Source: an uncultured Candidatus Melainabacteria bacterium (GTDB lineage Bacteria > Cyanobacteriota > Vampirovibrionia > Gastranaerophilales > Gastranaerophilaceae). Taken from it: a stretch of DNA of 64,000 nucleotides. A program made the translations under genes and the position numbers. Below are positions 7,792 to 16,727 of the stretch, one piece after another (positions within the stretch are counted from its first letter, which is position 1; the number at the start of each line of letters is the position of its first letter). The notes beneath the pieces are model-generated. The model saw only the letters and a list, made by a program, of their open reading frames with translations, searched no databases and had not been told where the DNA came from. The stretch covers positions 37,941 to 101,940 of the forward strand of contig CAKUZW010000007.1 in the NCBI GenBank assembly GCA_934718135.1. Direction: 5' to 3'.

Positions 7792-9780
7792 TTAAATTTT
7801 ACTAAAATCAGTCAAATGGTCGTATTTTTTCTTCAATAATGTCAAAAGTGCAATTCTGTTATTTTTAACATTTTCATCTTTATCCATTACTAAAACATCA
7901 TTGAAGAACTGCGTAACTGTTGGATTTAAGCCTTCAAGTTCTTCTAAATATTTTTTGTAATCAACATTTTCGTCAATTTTAGAAACTTTTTCAAATAAAG
8001 TTTGTTCAACCTGTTCTACAAAGAATTTTTCATTAATATTATCTGATTTAGCATCTTTCAAAATTCTTATTACTCTGTTTGCGTTTTCCAAAAGTTGCGG
8101 AGCATCAAGATTTGATACAATTTCAACCCTTTCAACAAAATCAGCCAAGTCTTTTAGCGGATTTTTCATAGAGCATGCTTCAAGAATATTTTTATTATAT
8201 TTTTCAGACAAGAATATAATTATTCTTTGTACAAAGAACTCATTAACTTCCTCAGCACAATCTCTTTGAACAGGAAGAAGTTTAAGTGACTCTTTGATGT
8301 ATTTATCAATATCAAGTTTCAAATTCGCATCCAAAATTGTTTTGATTACCCCAAGTGCTGCACGGCGAACACCAAGCGGGTCAGATGAACCTGTAGGTTT
8401 TTTGCCTGCTGCAAAAACAGCACAAACAGTATCAATTTTATCCGCAATACCAACGATTTGACCTTCAAATCCTTTAGCTGTTTCACTTTCAGCATTTAGT
8501 GGGAAATAGTGTTCTTTGATACCTTGAACAACTTTGCTATCTTCTCCTGATACTCTAGCGTAATCAGCTCCGATAAAGCCTTGAAGTTCAGTGAATTCAA
8601 ATACTAAATTTGTTGTCAAATCAGCTTTACAAAGCAACGCTGTTCTTTCAACATCTTTATCAGCAACATTCAAATCTTTTGCAATATCACAAGATAATTT
8701 AATAAGTCTTTGAGTTTTGTCATACATTGAACCCATACCTTTTTGGAATGTTACGCCTTTCAAGGCTTCAACGTAATCAACCAAAGGCTTTTTAGTATCT
8801 TCATTAAAGAAGAATACTGCATCATCAAGTCTTGCTTTAATTACTCTAACGTTTCCTGCTTTGATGTTTTTGAATTCATCACCGATGTAGTTTGTCATGG
8901 TGATGAATTTGTTTATCAATTTTCCGTCTTTGTGAAGTGCGAAATATCTTTGGTGTACAGCCATTACTGTTACTGTAACTTCTTCCGGAATATCCAAATA
9001 TCTCGGGTCAAATTCGCAAACTGCAGGAACCGGATATTCTGTAATAAATGTAACTTCTTCTAACAAATCATCTGTGTAATAAGGCACTGCTCCAAGTTTT
9101 GCCGCTTCTTCTTTTGCTCTTTCAACAATGATTTGTTTTCTTTCTTCTTGGTCAACAATAACGAAAGCTTTTCTCAATGTTTCAACATAATCTTTAGGAT
9201 TTCCGATTTCTACTTTTTGTTGAGCAAATCTGTGTCCTCTTGTATAGATTGAAGATTCTTTATCAATGATTTTTATTTTAACTTCATCTTTATCTAAAAC
9301 AGAAACAATCCATTTGATAGGACGAGAGAATTTTTCATCGTTATAACCCCATCTCATAAAGTGTGAACCTTGAAGTTTCATAAATATTGATGGAACATTT
9401 TCTTGCAACAATTCAGAAATCGGTTTGCCTTTGATAACGATTTTTGCGTGAACGTAATTATCTTCGATATACAAGTCATCTTTAGTTAATCCGTTTTTTC
9501 TTGCAAAACCTTCACCGGCTTTTGTCAAATTACCGTTTTCATCAAATGCAACTTTTTGAATAGGTCCTTTGATTATTTTTTCTTCATCAGATGTTTTATT
9601 TTCCAATCCGTCAATGATTACAGCAAGTCGTCTTGGTGTTGCATAAACTTTAATATCAGAATACTTAACTTTGTTATCATTTAAAAATGATGTAAAACCT
9701 TTATTCAACTGCTCAATTGCACTAGGTATAAACTTATATGGTAATTCTTCTGTTCCGACTTCTAATAAATATGTGCTCAT
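7792..9780 (-). CDS. glyS: Glycine--tRNA ligase beta subunit
   Basis: 662 residues, close to the usual 690. The N-terminus MSTYLLEVGTEELP and the following ATPRRLAVIIDGL are diagnostic of bacterial GlyS. HFMRWGYNDEKFSRP, an HD-type central region (GVTFQKGMGSMYDKTQR) and a C-terminal anticodon-binding DALR-like domain (from about residue 545) are in order. It works with the alpha subunit GlyQ in an alpha2beta2 synthetase; glyQ is not in this window, so the two subunits are not adjacent here. AAGGAT precedes the ATG. Cytoplasmic. Confidence 0.95.
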   Translation of the reverse strand: MSTYLLEVGTEELPYKFIPSAIEQLNKGFTSFLNDNKVKYSDIKVYATPRRLAVIIDGLENKTSDEEKIIKGPIQKVAFDENGNLTKAGEGFARKNGLTKDDLYIEDNYVHAKIVIKGKPISELLQENVPSIFMKLQGSHFMRWGYNDEKFSRPIKWIVSVLDKDEVKIKIIDKESSIYTRGHRFAQQKVEIGNPKDYVETLRKAFVIVDQEERKQIIVERAKEEAAKLGAVPYYTDDLLEEVTFITEYPVPAVCEFDPRYLDIPEEVTVTVMAVHQRYFALHKDGKLINKFITMTNYIGDEFKNIKAGNVRVIKARLDDAVFFFNEDTKKPLVDYVEALKGVTFQKGMGSMYDKTQRLIKLSCDIAKDLNVADKDVERTALLCKADLTTNLVFEFTELQGFIGADYARVSGEDSKVVQGIKEHYFPLNAESETAKGFEGQIVGIADKIDTVCAVFAAGKKPTGSSDPLGVRRAALGVIKTILDANLKLDIDKYIKESLKLLPVQRDCAEEVNEFFVQRIIIFLSEKYNKNILEACSMKNPLKDLADFVERVEIVSNLDAPQLLENANRVIRILKDAKSDNINEKFFVEQVEQTLFEKVSKIDENVDYKKYLEELEGLNPTVTQFFNDVLVMDKDENVKNNRIALLTLLKKKYDHLTDFSKI

Positions 9781-9844
9781 TTTCTATCCTTATTTTTTTC
9801 TAATATCCTTATCAAAATTATATAAAAAGCAAAGATTGATGTAA

Positions 9845-10213
9845 AGTAGTTCCGGTGTTTGTGTCTTGGCAGCACAAAGTTTTGGGGCTAGTGGGGGTAA
9901 ACTAAGATTGAGATATTTCGCTCTGCTCCGTATGATTGAGGTTAGGAGAGAGTTTGATTATTCTAACTGTTCACTTTTTCTTTTTGATTTCGATGCAAAA
10001 AGAAAAAGTGGAACCGAAAAAGAAAAACACGAAAGATTAAATGGCTCGAGTCATCAGGGGCTTTGCCCCCGAACCCCTATTTAGGTCTGTCATGCTGAGC
10101 GAAGCGAAGCATCTCATCGCAAACGTGGTGTTCAGCTTAATCCCTCATCCTAACCTTTCCTCTAGAGGAAGGAACTCGGCATTTTCTTACGTTTCTCTTG
10201 TAAAGAACTTATA
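9845..10213. repeat. Degenerate composite repeat element F
   Basis: Occupies most of the 529-base gap between glyS and the glycoside hydrolase. It holds the reverse complement of the module also found at 15503-15612 (AAAAAGTGGAACCGAAAAAG, then CATCAGGGGCTTTGCCCCC at about 10047-10065), a GTCATGCTGAGCGAAGCG unit at about 10087, and a right-terminal remnant GTAAAGAACTTATAG at about 10200. The left terminus is not recognisable. The open frame 9866-10084 is built from this repeat and is not called as a gene. Confidence 0.6.
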
Positions 10214-10309
10214 GACTTTTTCCATAAATAGCAAATTTAAAAATTATGTAGAGAAACTTCTAATCTTCTTTTGTGAAAATCCAAAAACTTTTACTATTTG
10301 TGGTTGTTA

Positions 10310-12175
10310 TTACCCTTCTGTTGTCTTTTTCTTTTTCCTTTTGAAAAATTTCTTTTTTTTTTCGGATTGTGCAATTGTTTTTTGTTCTTTGATTGTAGAG
10401 TTGAATGCACTAGCCATAAGGGTTGAAGTGTAAACAGGTGTTGTGTGTGCGTAGTCAAACAAAATTACACCGTTAGCGTTCATTTTTCTTGTTTCATAAA
10501 TTTGTCTGATTAAATCTTCCGGTGCTCCACCCATAAATGTTACAAACAAGCCCGCAAATAAATCCGTTTGAGGGGATTTAACATTCATTACGTCATTCAT
10601 CATTGAAGCTAGCATCTTAGAGTCATAAGTTAAAAATAACGGAGTGAAACCGTTGATATAATTCTGCATTGACCAAGTTCGCCAATCTTGCTGTTTAGAA
10701 GCTAAAGCAGATGCTCTATCAGGAAAGACAACTGCACTTATATAAACATTTTTGGATTTCCCAAGTTGTCCGACTTCTTTAACAAAAGTTGTGACATTGT
10801 TGCGTCTATATTGGTTCCAATCGTACCATTGAACATCTGATGTTGTAAGTTCTACCGGATCTTTTCCATATTGAGATTTAAAATCATTTCTTGCATATTC
10901 TGTAAATCCCCATGCGTTCATATCGTTACCCGCATTAGCATTCGGGTATCTGATATAGTCAAGATTTATTCCATCAGGTTTATATGTATCAATAATTTCA
11001 GATAGCAGTTCCAATAGAAAAGCATGAACTTCCGGATTTGCGGGGTCTAAGAAATATCCGTTGTGTTCAGAAGCTGACATAGTTGCTTTGGGAGAATTTG
11101 CATTCTTTTTAGTTTTATTTCCCCAATCCGGACGAACGGCTAAAATGCTTGACGGATTGTAATCAGGAGACTGGTTCCCTACATAAAAAGATTGGAACCA
11201 AATGTGAACTTTGATATCTCTTTTGTGTGCTTCTTTAATCCAAACAGCAAGCGGGTCAAAACCTTCAAATATTTCATTTTGAACCGTAAAACCGTATTTG
11301 TTCATTGTTTTGCTTGGGAAAATTGTTTTTCCGTGGAAATATGTTTCTAAAAATATGCTGTTAAATCCGTTGGCTTGTAAGTTGTCTAATGTTGCAATAA
11401 TTTGGTCGGCATTTTTTTCTGTCGGTCTTATCCAAACCCCTTTTGTTTCATTTTTTAAATAAGGAACGGATGTTTTTATTGCCATATTAGCTTCATCAAT
11501 GGCTTCTTGAGTATATTGTTTTAAAATTACACTGTTTTTATTTTCGTTTTCAGCAATTTTTAAATAATTCTCCGCAATCTGAATATGACTTGCCGGCAAA
11601 TTATAATTATAGTTTGCATTCAATGCTTTATAATAAGCCATCATTGATTTTGCTTCGTCAATTTTAGCTCTTGCTTCATAAGTATAACTGTCAGATGTTG
11701 TGTAAACAGTTATTTTATTATTTGTCATGTCGACATAAACTTTTGAACCGACTGTGACATTTTGATTTATCCAGTTTTTTGCAACTCCATGCCCGCTAAT
11801 TACAATACCGTCAATAGGAATTGTCGAATCTGCTCCGCTTAATGAAGTTACGGTATTACCTTGGACGATTGCTTCTGTTCCAAATTCATTTGTGCCTGTA
11901 TGAATTCCAAAATTCGGAGTATAAATTACAAGTTTGTTCGCTCCTCTTCCCCCGGGAAAATAACTGGAAGCAAGGGCCGGATCAGTAACATCAATTCTGG
12001 TTGATGATTGCTTGAAAATTACTTCATTTGATTTAAGAGAAAGAGGTTGAAATGCACCAATTTGCGGGGTTATGGTTTCTTCATCCTGAGGAAATGTAAA
12101 TGTTTCTTTTGCTGAAATTGGCATAAGTGTAAAAAATAATGCTAAAACTATTAATATAATTCGTTTTAAATTCAT
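10310..12175 (-). CDS. Secreted GHL10 / YngK-type glycoside hydrolase-like protein
   Basis: 621 residues with an N-terminal signal peptide (MNLKRIILIVLALFFTLMPISAKE). Residues about 45-170 form a beta-rich region (GIHTGTNEFGTEAIV, VISGHGVAKNWI). From about 245 comes the GHL10 (DUF187) TIM-barrel signature: GVWIRPTEKNADQIIATLD, FLETYFHGKT, FDPLAVWIKEAHKRDIKVH, FLDPANPEVHAFLLEL and PDGINLDYIRYPN, whose Asp and Glu residues line the active site in this superfamily. The C-terminus is a lysine-rich tail (KKKKFFKRKKKKTTEG), which is odd for an exported protein. Its ATG overlaps the upstream TPR gene's TGA (ATGA), so the two are translationally coupled. It probably acts on cell-surface or dietary polysaccharide. 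Confidence 0.8.
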   Translation of the reverse strand: MNLKRIILIVLALFFTLMPISAKETFTFPQDEETITPQIGAFQPLSLKSNEVIFKQSSTRIDVTDPALASSYFPGGRGANKLVIYTPNFGIHTGTNEFGTEAIVQGNTVTSLSGADSTIPIDGIVISGHGVAKNWINQNVTVGSKVYVDMTNNKITVYTTSDSYTYEARAKIDEAKSMMAYYKALNANYNYNLPASHIQIAENYLKIAENENKNSVILKQYTQEAIDEANMAIKTSVPYLKNETKGVWIRPTEKNADQIIATLDNLQANGFNSIFLETYFHGKTIFPSKTMNKYGFTVQNEIFEGFDPLAVWIKEAHKRDIKVHIWFQSFYVGNQSPDYNPSSILAVRPDWGNKTKKNANSPKATMSASEHNGYFLDPANPEVHAFLLELLSEIIDTYKPDGINLDYIRYPNANAGNDMNAWGFTEYARNDFKSQYGKDPVELTTSDVQWYDWNQYRRNNVTTFVKEVGQLGKSKNVYISAVVFPDRASALASKQQDWRTWSMQNYINGFTPLFLTYDSKMLASMMNDVMNVKSPQTDLFAGLFVTFMGGAPEDLIRQIYETRKMNANGVILFDYAHTTPVYTSTLMASAFNSTIKEQKTIAQSEKKKKFFKRKKKKTTEG

Positions 12176-12876
12176 TTCTGATTCTTTTCTCTTCTTTTAT
12201 TATAATATCCCGTTTTGTAATATTTTAAATCTTCAATTGTTCTGATTTTATCCGGAAGTTCAATGTTATCAGGTTTAACCAAGAACGCTTTTTTATAATA
12301 CTGATTGGCTCTTAATAAATCGCCTAATTTTTCGTACATTGTTGCCATTTTTATCAAGACATCATAATTTTCTCTCAACCCGTTATCAAATGCAACATTA
12401 TAAAAATATATAGCTCTAGTATAATCTTTTCTTTTATAATAATATTCTGCAAAATAATAATTCGTTGTCGGGTTATTTTTATCAATTTTTAAAGCTTGGA
12501 AAAAGTAAGCTTTCGCAAAACTGTTTTCGTTTTCCAAATCATATACTCTTGCCATTTGAACAATCGGGTAAATATTCTTTTGCTCTAACTGTGCCCAAAT
12601 AAAATATTCCCCACTTGCCTTTTGAAGAAAAACTTTTTCTTTTTGTTTGTCAGTCTCTTTTAATGCCTTATTAAAATAAAAATCAGCCAACTTTTTAGTC
12701 GACTCTTTATCTACTTTTGAATAATCAATAAACGTGTTGTTGTATTGAATTTCCCCAAACTCTGCGGCTCCAGCTTTATTCCAAGCACAAGTGCTTCCAA
12801 ATATTATGAAAGCACTTATGAATAGAACTAAATATTTATTATAAATCTGAATAGTGTGGAACAACCTTGTTATCAT
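12172..12876 (-). CDS. Secreted or membrane-anchored TPR-repeat protein
   Basis: About 234 residues from the in-frame ATG at 12876. A hydrophobic N-terminal segment (YLVLFISAFIIFGSTCA) is a signal peptide or anchor; three to four tetratricopeptide repeats follow (NPTTNYYFAEYYYKRKDYTR, NYDVLIKMATMYEKLGDL). Such proteins scaffold complexes. The start is uncertain: an upstream ATG at 12921 is in frame but lies well inside the preceding gene, and no strong ribosome site marks either. It overlaps the upstream small secreted protein by 38 bases and the downstream hydrolase by four, forming a three-gene operon. Confidence 0.7.
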   Translation of the reverse strand: MITRLFHTIQIYNKYLVLFISAFIIFGSTCAWNKAGAAEFGEIQYNNTFIDYSKVDKESTKKLADFYFNKALKETDKQKEKVFLQKASGEYFIWAQLEQKNIYPIVQMARVYDLENENSFAKAYFFQALKIDKNNPTTNYYFAEYYYKRKDYTRAIYFYNVAFDNGLRENYDVLIKMATMYEKLGDLLRANQYYKKAFLVKPDNIELPDKIRTIEDLKYYKTGYYNKRREKNQK

Positions 12877-13159
12877 GATGATAGAATGAATAATCCTCTG
12901 CAGCCGGATCTGTGTAAACATACAACTTTCTCCAGAATCTTACAAATTTATTTTGTCTTTTGAAAGCAAGTTCATCTTTTGTATAATATTCTTGCCCTAA
13001 TGCACGAGACTTACTTACTTCAACAGTTTCTCCTATTTGAGAAGAATATCCGTTTGCTCTTAAATATTCGGCAGAAGTTGCTTGGTCTACAGACACAGAA
13101 GCATGAGCCTGCATTGGAACAAAAGCTGCGAACATTGCAATTAGTAATAATTTTTTCAT
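12839..13159 (-). CDS. Small secreted protein of unknown function
   Basis: 106 residues with a clear signal peptide (MKKLLLIAMFAAFVPMQAHA, cleavage after AHA), then a polar mature domain of about 85 residues rich in Tyr and charged residues. I do not recognise a family. ATG 13159 is chosen over the in-frame GTG at 13165, since AGAGGTG is the ribosome site and includes that GTG. First gene of the operon with the TPR protein and the GHL10 hydrolase, so a shared envelope function is a reasonable inference. Confidence 0.7.
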   Translation of the reverse strand: MKKLLLIAMFAAFVPMQAHASVSVDQATSAEYLRANGYSSQIGETVEVSKSRALGQEYYTKDELAFKRQNKFVRFWRKLYVYTDPAAEDYSFYHHDNKVVPHYSDL

Positions 13160-13242
13160 AGTCACCTCTTTTTTATTATTGTAATATTTTTTTTAGTATC
13201 TTGCAATAATATTATAATTTATTTACAAAAAATTGTCCTGTA

Positions 13243-14298
13243 TTATTTGTATGAATTATTTATTACTTCTTCAAGTTTGTCCAAAAGCTCAACTTCCGGT
13301 ACTCTTGCAACAATTTCGCCTTTTTTGAATACATAGCCTTCACCTATTCCGCCTGCAATTCCAAAATCAGCATGTCTTGCCTCTCCCGGGCCATTAACAG
13401 CACAACCCATTGTTGCAATAGTTATATTTTTATCATAGTTTTTAAATCTTGCTTCAACTTTTTTAGCTAAAGAAATTAAATCAATTTGAGTTCTTCCACA
13501 AGTTGGGCAAGAAATAAAATTAACTCCTCTTTGGCGTAAATTCAAACTTTTCAAAATTTCATACCCTGCAAAAACTTCTTCAACAGGATTTTCAGTAAGA
13601 GATACTCTTATTGTATCCCCAATTCCTTCTGCTAGAAGTGCTCCTAACCCGACAGAAGATTTTACAAGTCCGCTTTTTAGTGTTCCTGCTTCTGTAACTC
13701 CAAGGTGAAGAGGGTATTCAACTTTTTGAGCCATCAATCTGTACGCTTCAATTGTTGTAAGGACATCGGATGATTTTAGGGAAATTTTAATTTTGTCAAA
13801 ATCCAAATCTTCTAAAATTTTGATATGTTTCATTGCACTTTCAACCATTTTTTCAGAAAGCGGAATATCTTTGTCTAATAAATCCTTTTCCAATGACCCT
13901 GCATTAACTCCGATTCTTATAGGGATATTTTGTTGCTTAGCCAAAGTTACAACTTTTTCAACATTTTCTCTTTTTCCAATATTTCCGGGGTTCAATCTCA
14001 ATGCCGAAATTCCATTATTAATACATTGGATTGCCAATCTATAGTCAAAATGAATATCTGCAATCAATGGTACCGGCGAAATTTTAACTAAATCTTTAAT
14101 TGCTTCTGCTGCGTCTTTATTCAATACAGCAAGTCTTACAATCTCACAACCTGCATCTGCCAATTCTTGAATTTGTCTTGAGGTTTCCTTAATATCACGT
14201 GTATCAGTATTGCACATAGACTGAACACTAATCGGATTATTATTACCGATTTTTACATTTCCTATCGAAATTTCTTTTGATTTTCTTCTTTTTATCAT
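13243..14298 (-). CDS. ispG: 4-hydroxy-3-methylbut-2-en-1-yl diphosphate synthase (flavodoxin)
   Basis: 351-residue IspG, the Fe4S4 enzyme that reductively opens methylerythritol cyclodiphosphate in the MEP isoprenoid pathway. Diagnostic blocks: VQSMCNTDTRD, GCEIVRLAVL, PLIADIHFDYRLA, LRLNPGNIG, PIRIGVNAGSLE, HLGVTEAGT, and the cluster cysteines in ISCPTCGRTQIDL and MGCAVNGPGEARHADFG. It is the short bacterial form, without the middle insertion seen in plants and some bacteria. ATG 14298 is favoured over an upstream in-frame TTG. Divergent from the phosphoesterase at 14340. Confidence 0.96.
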   Translation of the reverse strand: MIKRRKSKEISIGNVKIGNNNPISVQSMCNTDTRDIKETSRQIQELADAGCEIVRLAVLNKDAAEAIKDLVKISPVPLIADIHFDYRLAIQCINNGISALRLNPGNIGKRENVEKVVTLAKQQNIPIRIGVNAGSLEKDLLDKDIPLSEKMVESAMKHIKILEDLDFDKIKISLKSSDVLTTIEAYRLMAQKVEYPLHLGVTEAGTLKSGLVKSSVGLGALLAEGIGDTIRVSLTENPVEEVFAGYEILKSLNLRQRGVNFISCPTCGRTQIDLISLAKKVEARFKNYDKNITIATMGCAVNGPGEARHADFGIAGGIGEGYVFKKGEIVARVPEVELLDKLEEVINNSYK

Positions 14299-14339
14299 AG
14301 AATAATTGTAGCACAATAAAAATTGAGAGGGTTAAATAT

Positions 14340-15074
14340 ATGAGAATTGCTGTTTTATCAGACATCCACGCAAATGCACAGGCTCTAGAAGCTGTTATGA
14401 ACGATATCGTAAACCAAAATTGTGAGCATGTATTTTGCTTAGGGGATATTGCACTTGCTGGGCCGCAACCGAAAGAAGTGACCGATTACGTTATGGCACA
14501 AAATTCTTGGACTATTATTCAAGGTAATACTGATAAAATGATTGCTCAATACGGGCCTGAAGTTATTGAGTTTTTGGAAGCTCAATACCCTGTAATGGCA
14601 AATGCAATTGCAGATGATGTTTTGGCTCTTGATGATGCCCATAGAGCATTTTTAGAAAATTTACCGCCTCAATTAAGTTTGGATGTTGAAGGTTGTAGTG
14701 TATTGTTAGTTCACGGTTCTCCAAGAGCTAATAACGAAGACATTCTTCCTGATATGCCACTGGAAATTGTTGAAGAAATTATTGAAGGAACTACAGAAAA
14801 ACTTATTCTTTGTGGGCATACTCATGTTCCTTGCGGATATCAAACTAATACCAACCAAACTGTTGTTAATGTAGGAAGTGTTGGACGCCCAATGACTCCA
14901 CAACCAAAAGCTTGTTATGTAATAATTGATTTTTCTCAAGGTTCATTTGAAATTACTCACCGATTTGTTGATTATGACAATGTTTTAGCCGCTCAACTTG
15001 TTTCAAAAAGAGGATTTGTCGGTGCTGACAGATTGGCTGATTTGTTGCTAAATCCGGTCGAAAGACATATTTAA
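14340..15074 (+). CDS. YfcE/MJ0936-type metallophosphoesterase
   Basis: 244 residues of the calcineurin-like phosphoesterase fold. Motifs in order: VLSDIHANAQALEAV (metal-binding D and H), CLGDIALAGPQP (GD), IQGNTDK (GN, with the usual H/D position changed to T-D), VHGSPR, and LCGHTHVPCGYQ. These match the small cytoplasmic phosphodiesterases active on simple phosphodiester substrates; the natural substrate is unknown. AGAGGG sits eight bases before the ATG. Repeat element B starts at the base after its stop codon. Confidence 0.85.
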   Translation: MRIAVLSDIHANAQALEAVMNDIVNQNCEHVFCLGDIALAGPQPKEVTDYVMAQNSWTIIQGNTDKMIAQYGPEVIEFLEAQYPVMANAIADDVLALDDAHRAFLENLPPQLSLDVEGCSVLLVHGSPRANNEDILPDMPLEIVEEIIEGTTEKLILCGHTHVPCGYQTNTNQTVVNVGSVGRPMTPQPKACYVIIDFSQGSFEITHRFVDYDNVLAAQLVSKRGFVGADRLADLLLNPVERHI

Positions 15075-15932
15075 AAGGGACAAGGAAATATGGAAATAAG
15101 GGAATAAGTTCGTTACGTTTTTATTAATCATGTCATTGCGAACGGGTCTTGAAAAGTTATTTTTCAAGTTAGATAATAGTCTCCAGTGTCGCAATCCCTG
15201 ACAAGTTTTGCCATTGTCTAATTCGTTAGGGATTACTACGTCACTCTGTGTTTCTGTCTGACACTTCACCTCGCCATAAACGTGACTCCGTGTCTGCCAA
15301 ATATGTCCTGCGGACAGCCTATCGTTTTGGCAGACAGCTCCGCACTCTGCTCGGTTCGTTCTCGTAATGACATGCAGAATATTTTCTGTAACGAACTTAT
15401 TTCCTTAAATCAACATTGATAGATTCTGAATAACTTGAAAATTTTATACTCATTCTTCGCAAAAAATTTTCTAAGTTTTCAGAATGACAGTTCTATTAAT
15501 AGGGGTTCGGGGGCAAAGCCCCTGATGACTCGAACCATTTAATCATTCGTGTTTTTCTTTTTCGGTTCAACTTTTTCTTTTTTCCTCGAAACAAAAAAGA
15601 AAAAGTGAACAAAAGAAATTGGCTATTTACATAATTCGTTAGGGATTACTACGTCACTCTGTGTAGACTTTTGAACTTTTTGTTCAATATCGTTCCTCGT
15701 AATGACATTGTTTAGTGTTTGTAGATTCTTCGGCTAAAGCCTCAGAATGACGACTATTGAGGTGTCACCCTGAACTTGATTCAGGGTCTATCCATTTGAT
15801 TTGTTATTTAATCAACATTGATAGATTCTGAATCACTTGAAAATTTAGTGCTCATACTTCACACAAATTTTCTAAGCTTTCAGAATGACATAAAATCGGA
15901 ACGAACCTATTTCCCTATTTCCTTGTCCCTTA
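15075..15932. repeat. Composite repeat element B with terminal inverted repeats (best-preserved copy)
   Basis: 858 bp filling the gap to 16012. Left terminus 15075-15120 (AAGGGACAAGGAAATA, a repeat of GGAAATA-like units, then AAGTTCGTTACG); the right terminus (about 15896-15932) is its reverse complement. Internal modules: TCATTGCGA...GTCGCAATCCCTGAC (15132-15203), a TTAGGGATTACTACGTCACT unit (15229-15248 and again 15638-15657), a GGCAGACAG hairpin-like unit (15255-15372), an ATTGATAGATTCTGAAT...CAGAATGAC unit twice (15409-15488 and 15809-15890), a GGGGCAAAGCCCCTGATGAC unit (15508-15527), and TGTAGATTCTTCGG (about 15719). It begins directly after a stop codon. No coding capacity recognised. 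Confidence 0.85.
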
Positions 15933-16012
15933 AGAAATATTCCCTTTTTCACCGAAGAATGTTATATTGAAAATGTAATCAAATAAAAACAGACTTCTGA
16001 AAAGGAATATTT

Positions 16013-16690
16013 ATGGAAAATTTGTCAGGTCAACTAAATTCCATGAGAAATCAATATCGACAAATATTTTTAGAGTATGCAAAATCTTTGCAAGATGAAA
16101 TTTATACTCTAAAACCTACTGGTTGTAATGGTGAAATTTTTGACTCCTATGAAATAAATTCTGTCGGACAATGTTGGCAAAAAAAGGTTTTAAACCTGAT
16201 AAATAAAAAACTGAAAGAGGAAATTTCATCTAATCTTCAATTGGTTGCAACGGCAAGAAAATCTTGTCACTGTGTGGGGTGTGGCGTTTGTTGCAAGTTT
16301 GCAGTTAGCGAGTTTTCGCCTGTTGAACTTTCTCAAAAAGCAGAAAGTGGTGATTCTTTTGCCAAACAATTTATAAACACTTTTGTTCCGTATTCCTCAA
16401 TTGAAGAGGCTCAAAAAATATTCCCCGAATACTTAGAAATGCTTAATCGTCAAAATGAAACTAACTATTATATTTACCATTGTCCAAAAGTAACAGATGA
16501 TAACAGATGCCCTGATTATGAAAATCGTCCGCAAATATGTAGGGATTTTCCTGACAATCCGATTGCTTTTTTACCGTTAACTTGCGGGTACAAAAATTGG
16601 AAATCAAAGTCTGAACCTATTATGCTAAAATTGAATGCAATGGCAGAAATTCTAAATTATTACAAGGCAACATTAGAAAAAGTTATTTAA
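16013..16690 (+). CDS. YkgJ-family cysteine cluster protein
   Basis: 225 residues with the CxxCxxCC-type zinc/iron-chelating cluster: CHCVGCGVCCKF near residue 85, then CPKVTDDNRCPDYENRPQIC and RDFPDNP near residue 165, the second half of the family signature. The metal and biochemical role of this family are not settled. Its first residues (MENLSGQLNSMRNQY) share the opening ATGGAAAATTTGTCAGG with rlmN just downstream. AAAAGGAA lies before the ATG. Next to rlmN with a gap of 37 bases, so probably co-transcribed. Confidence 0.8.
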   Translation: MENLSGQLNSMRNQYRQIFLEYAKSLQDEIYTLKPTGCNGEIFDSYEINSVGQCWQKKVLNLINKKLKEEISSNLQLVATARKSCHCVGCGVCCKFAVSEFSPVELSQKAESGDSFAKQFINTFVPYSSIEEAQKIFPEYLEMLNRQNETNYYIYHCPKVTDDNRCPDYENRPQICRDFPDNPIAFLPLTCGYKNWKSKSEPIMLKLNAMAEILNYYKATLEKVI

Positions 16691-16727
16691 ATTGTACAAA
16701 AATTTTTTAGCATGGGATAATTATTTT

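Noticed and set aside
9866..10084. Open frame of 72 codons
   Set aside because: Derived from repeat element F; the same DNA occurs in reverse in element B.
15048..15269. Minus-strand open frame of 73 codons beginning MKCQTETQSDVV
   Set aside because: Repeat-derived; it matches the repeat-encoded part of the gene at 57079, not a family protein.
15075..15932. CRISPR array
   Set aside because: Repeats differ in length and order and have no uniform spacers; no cas genes.
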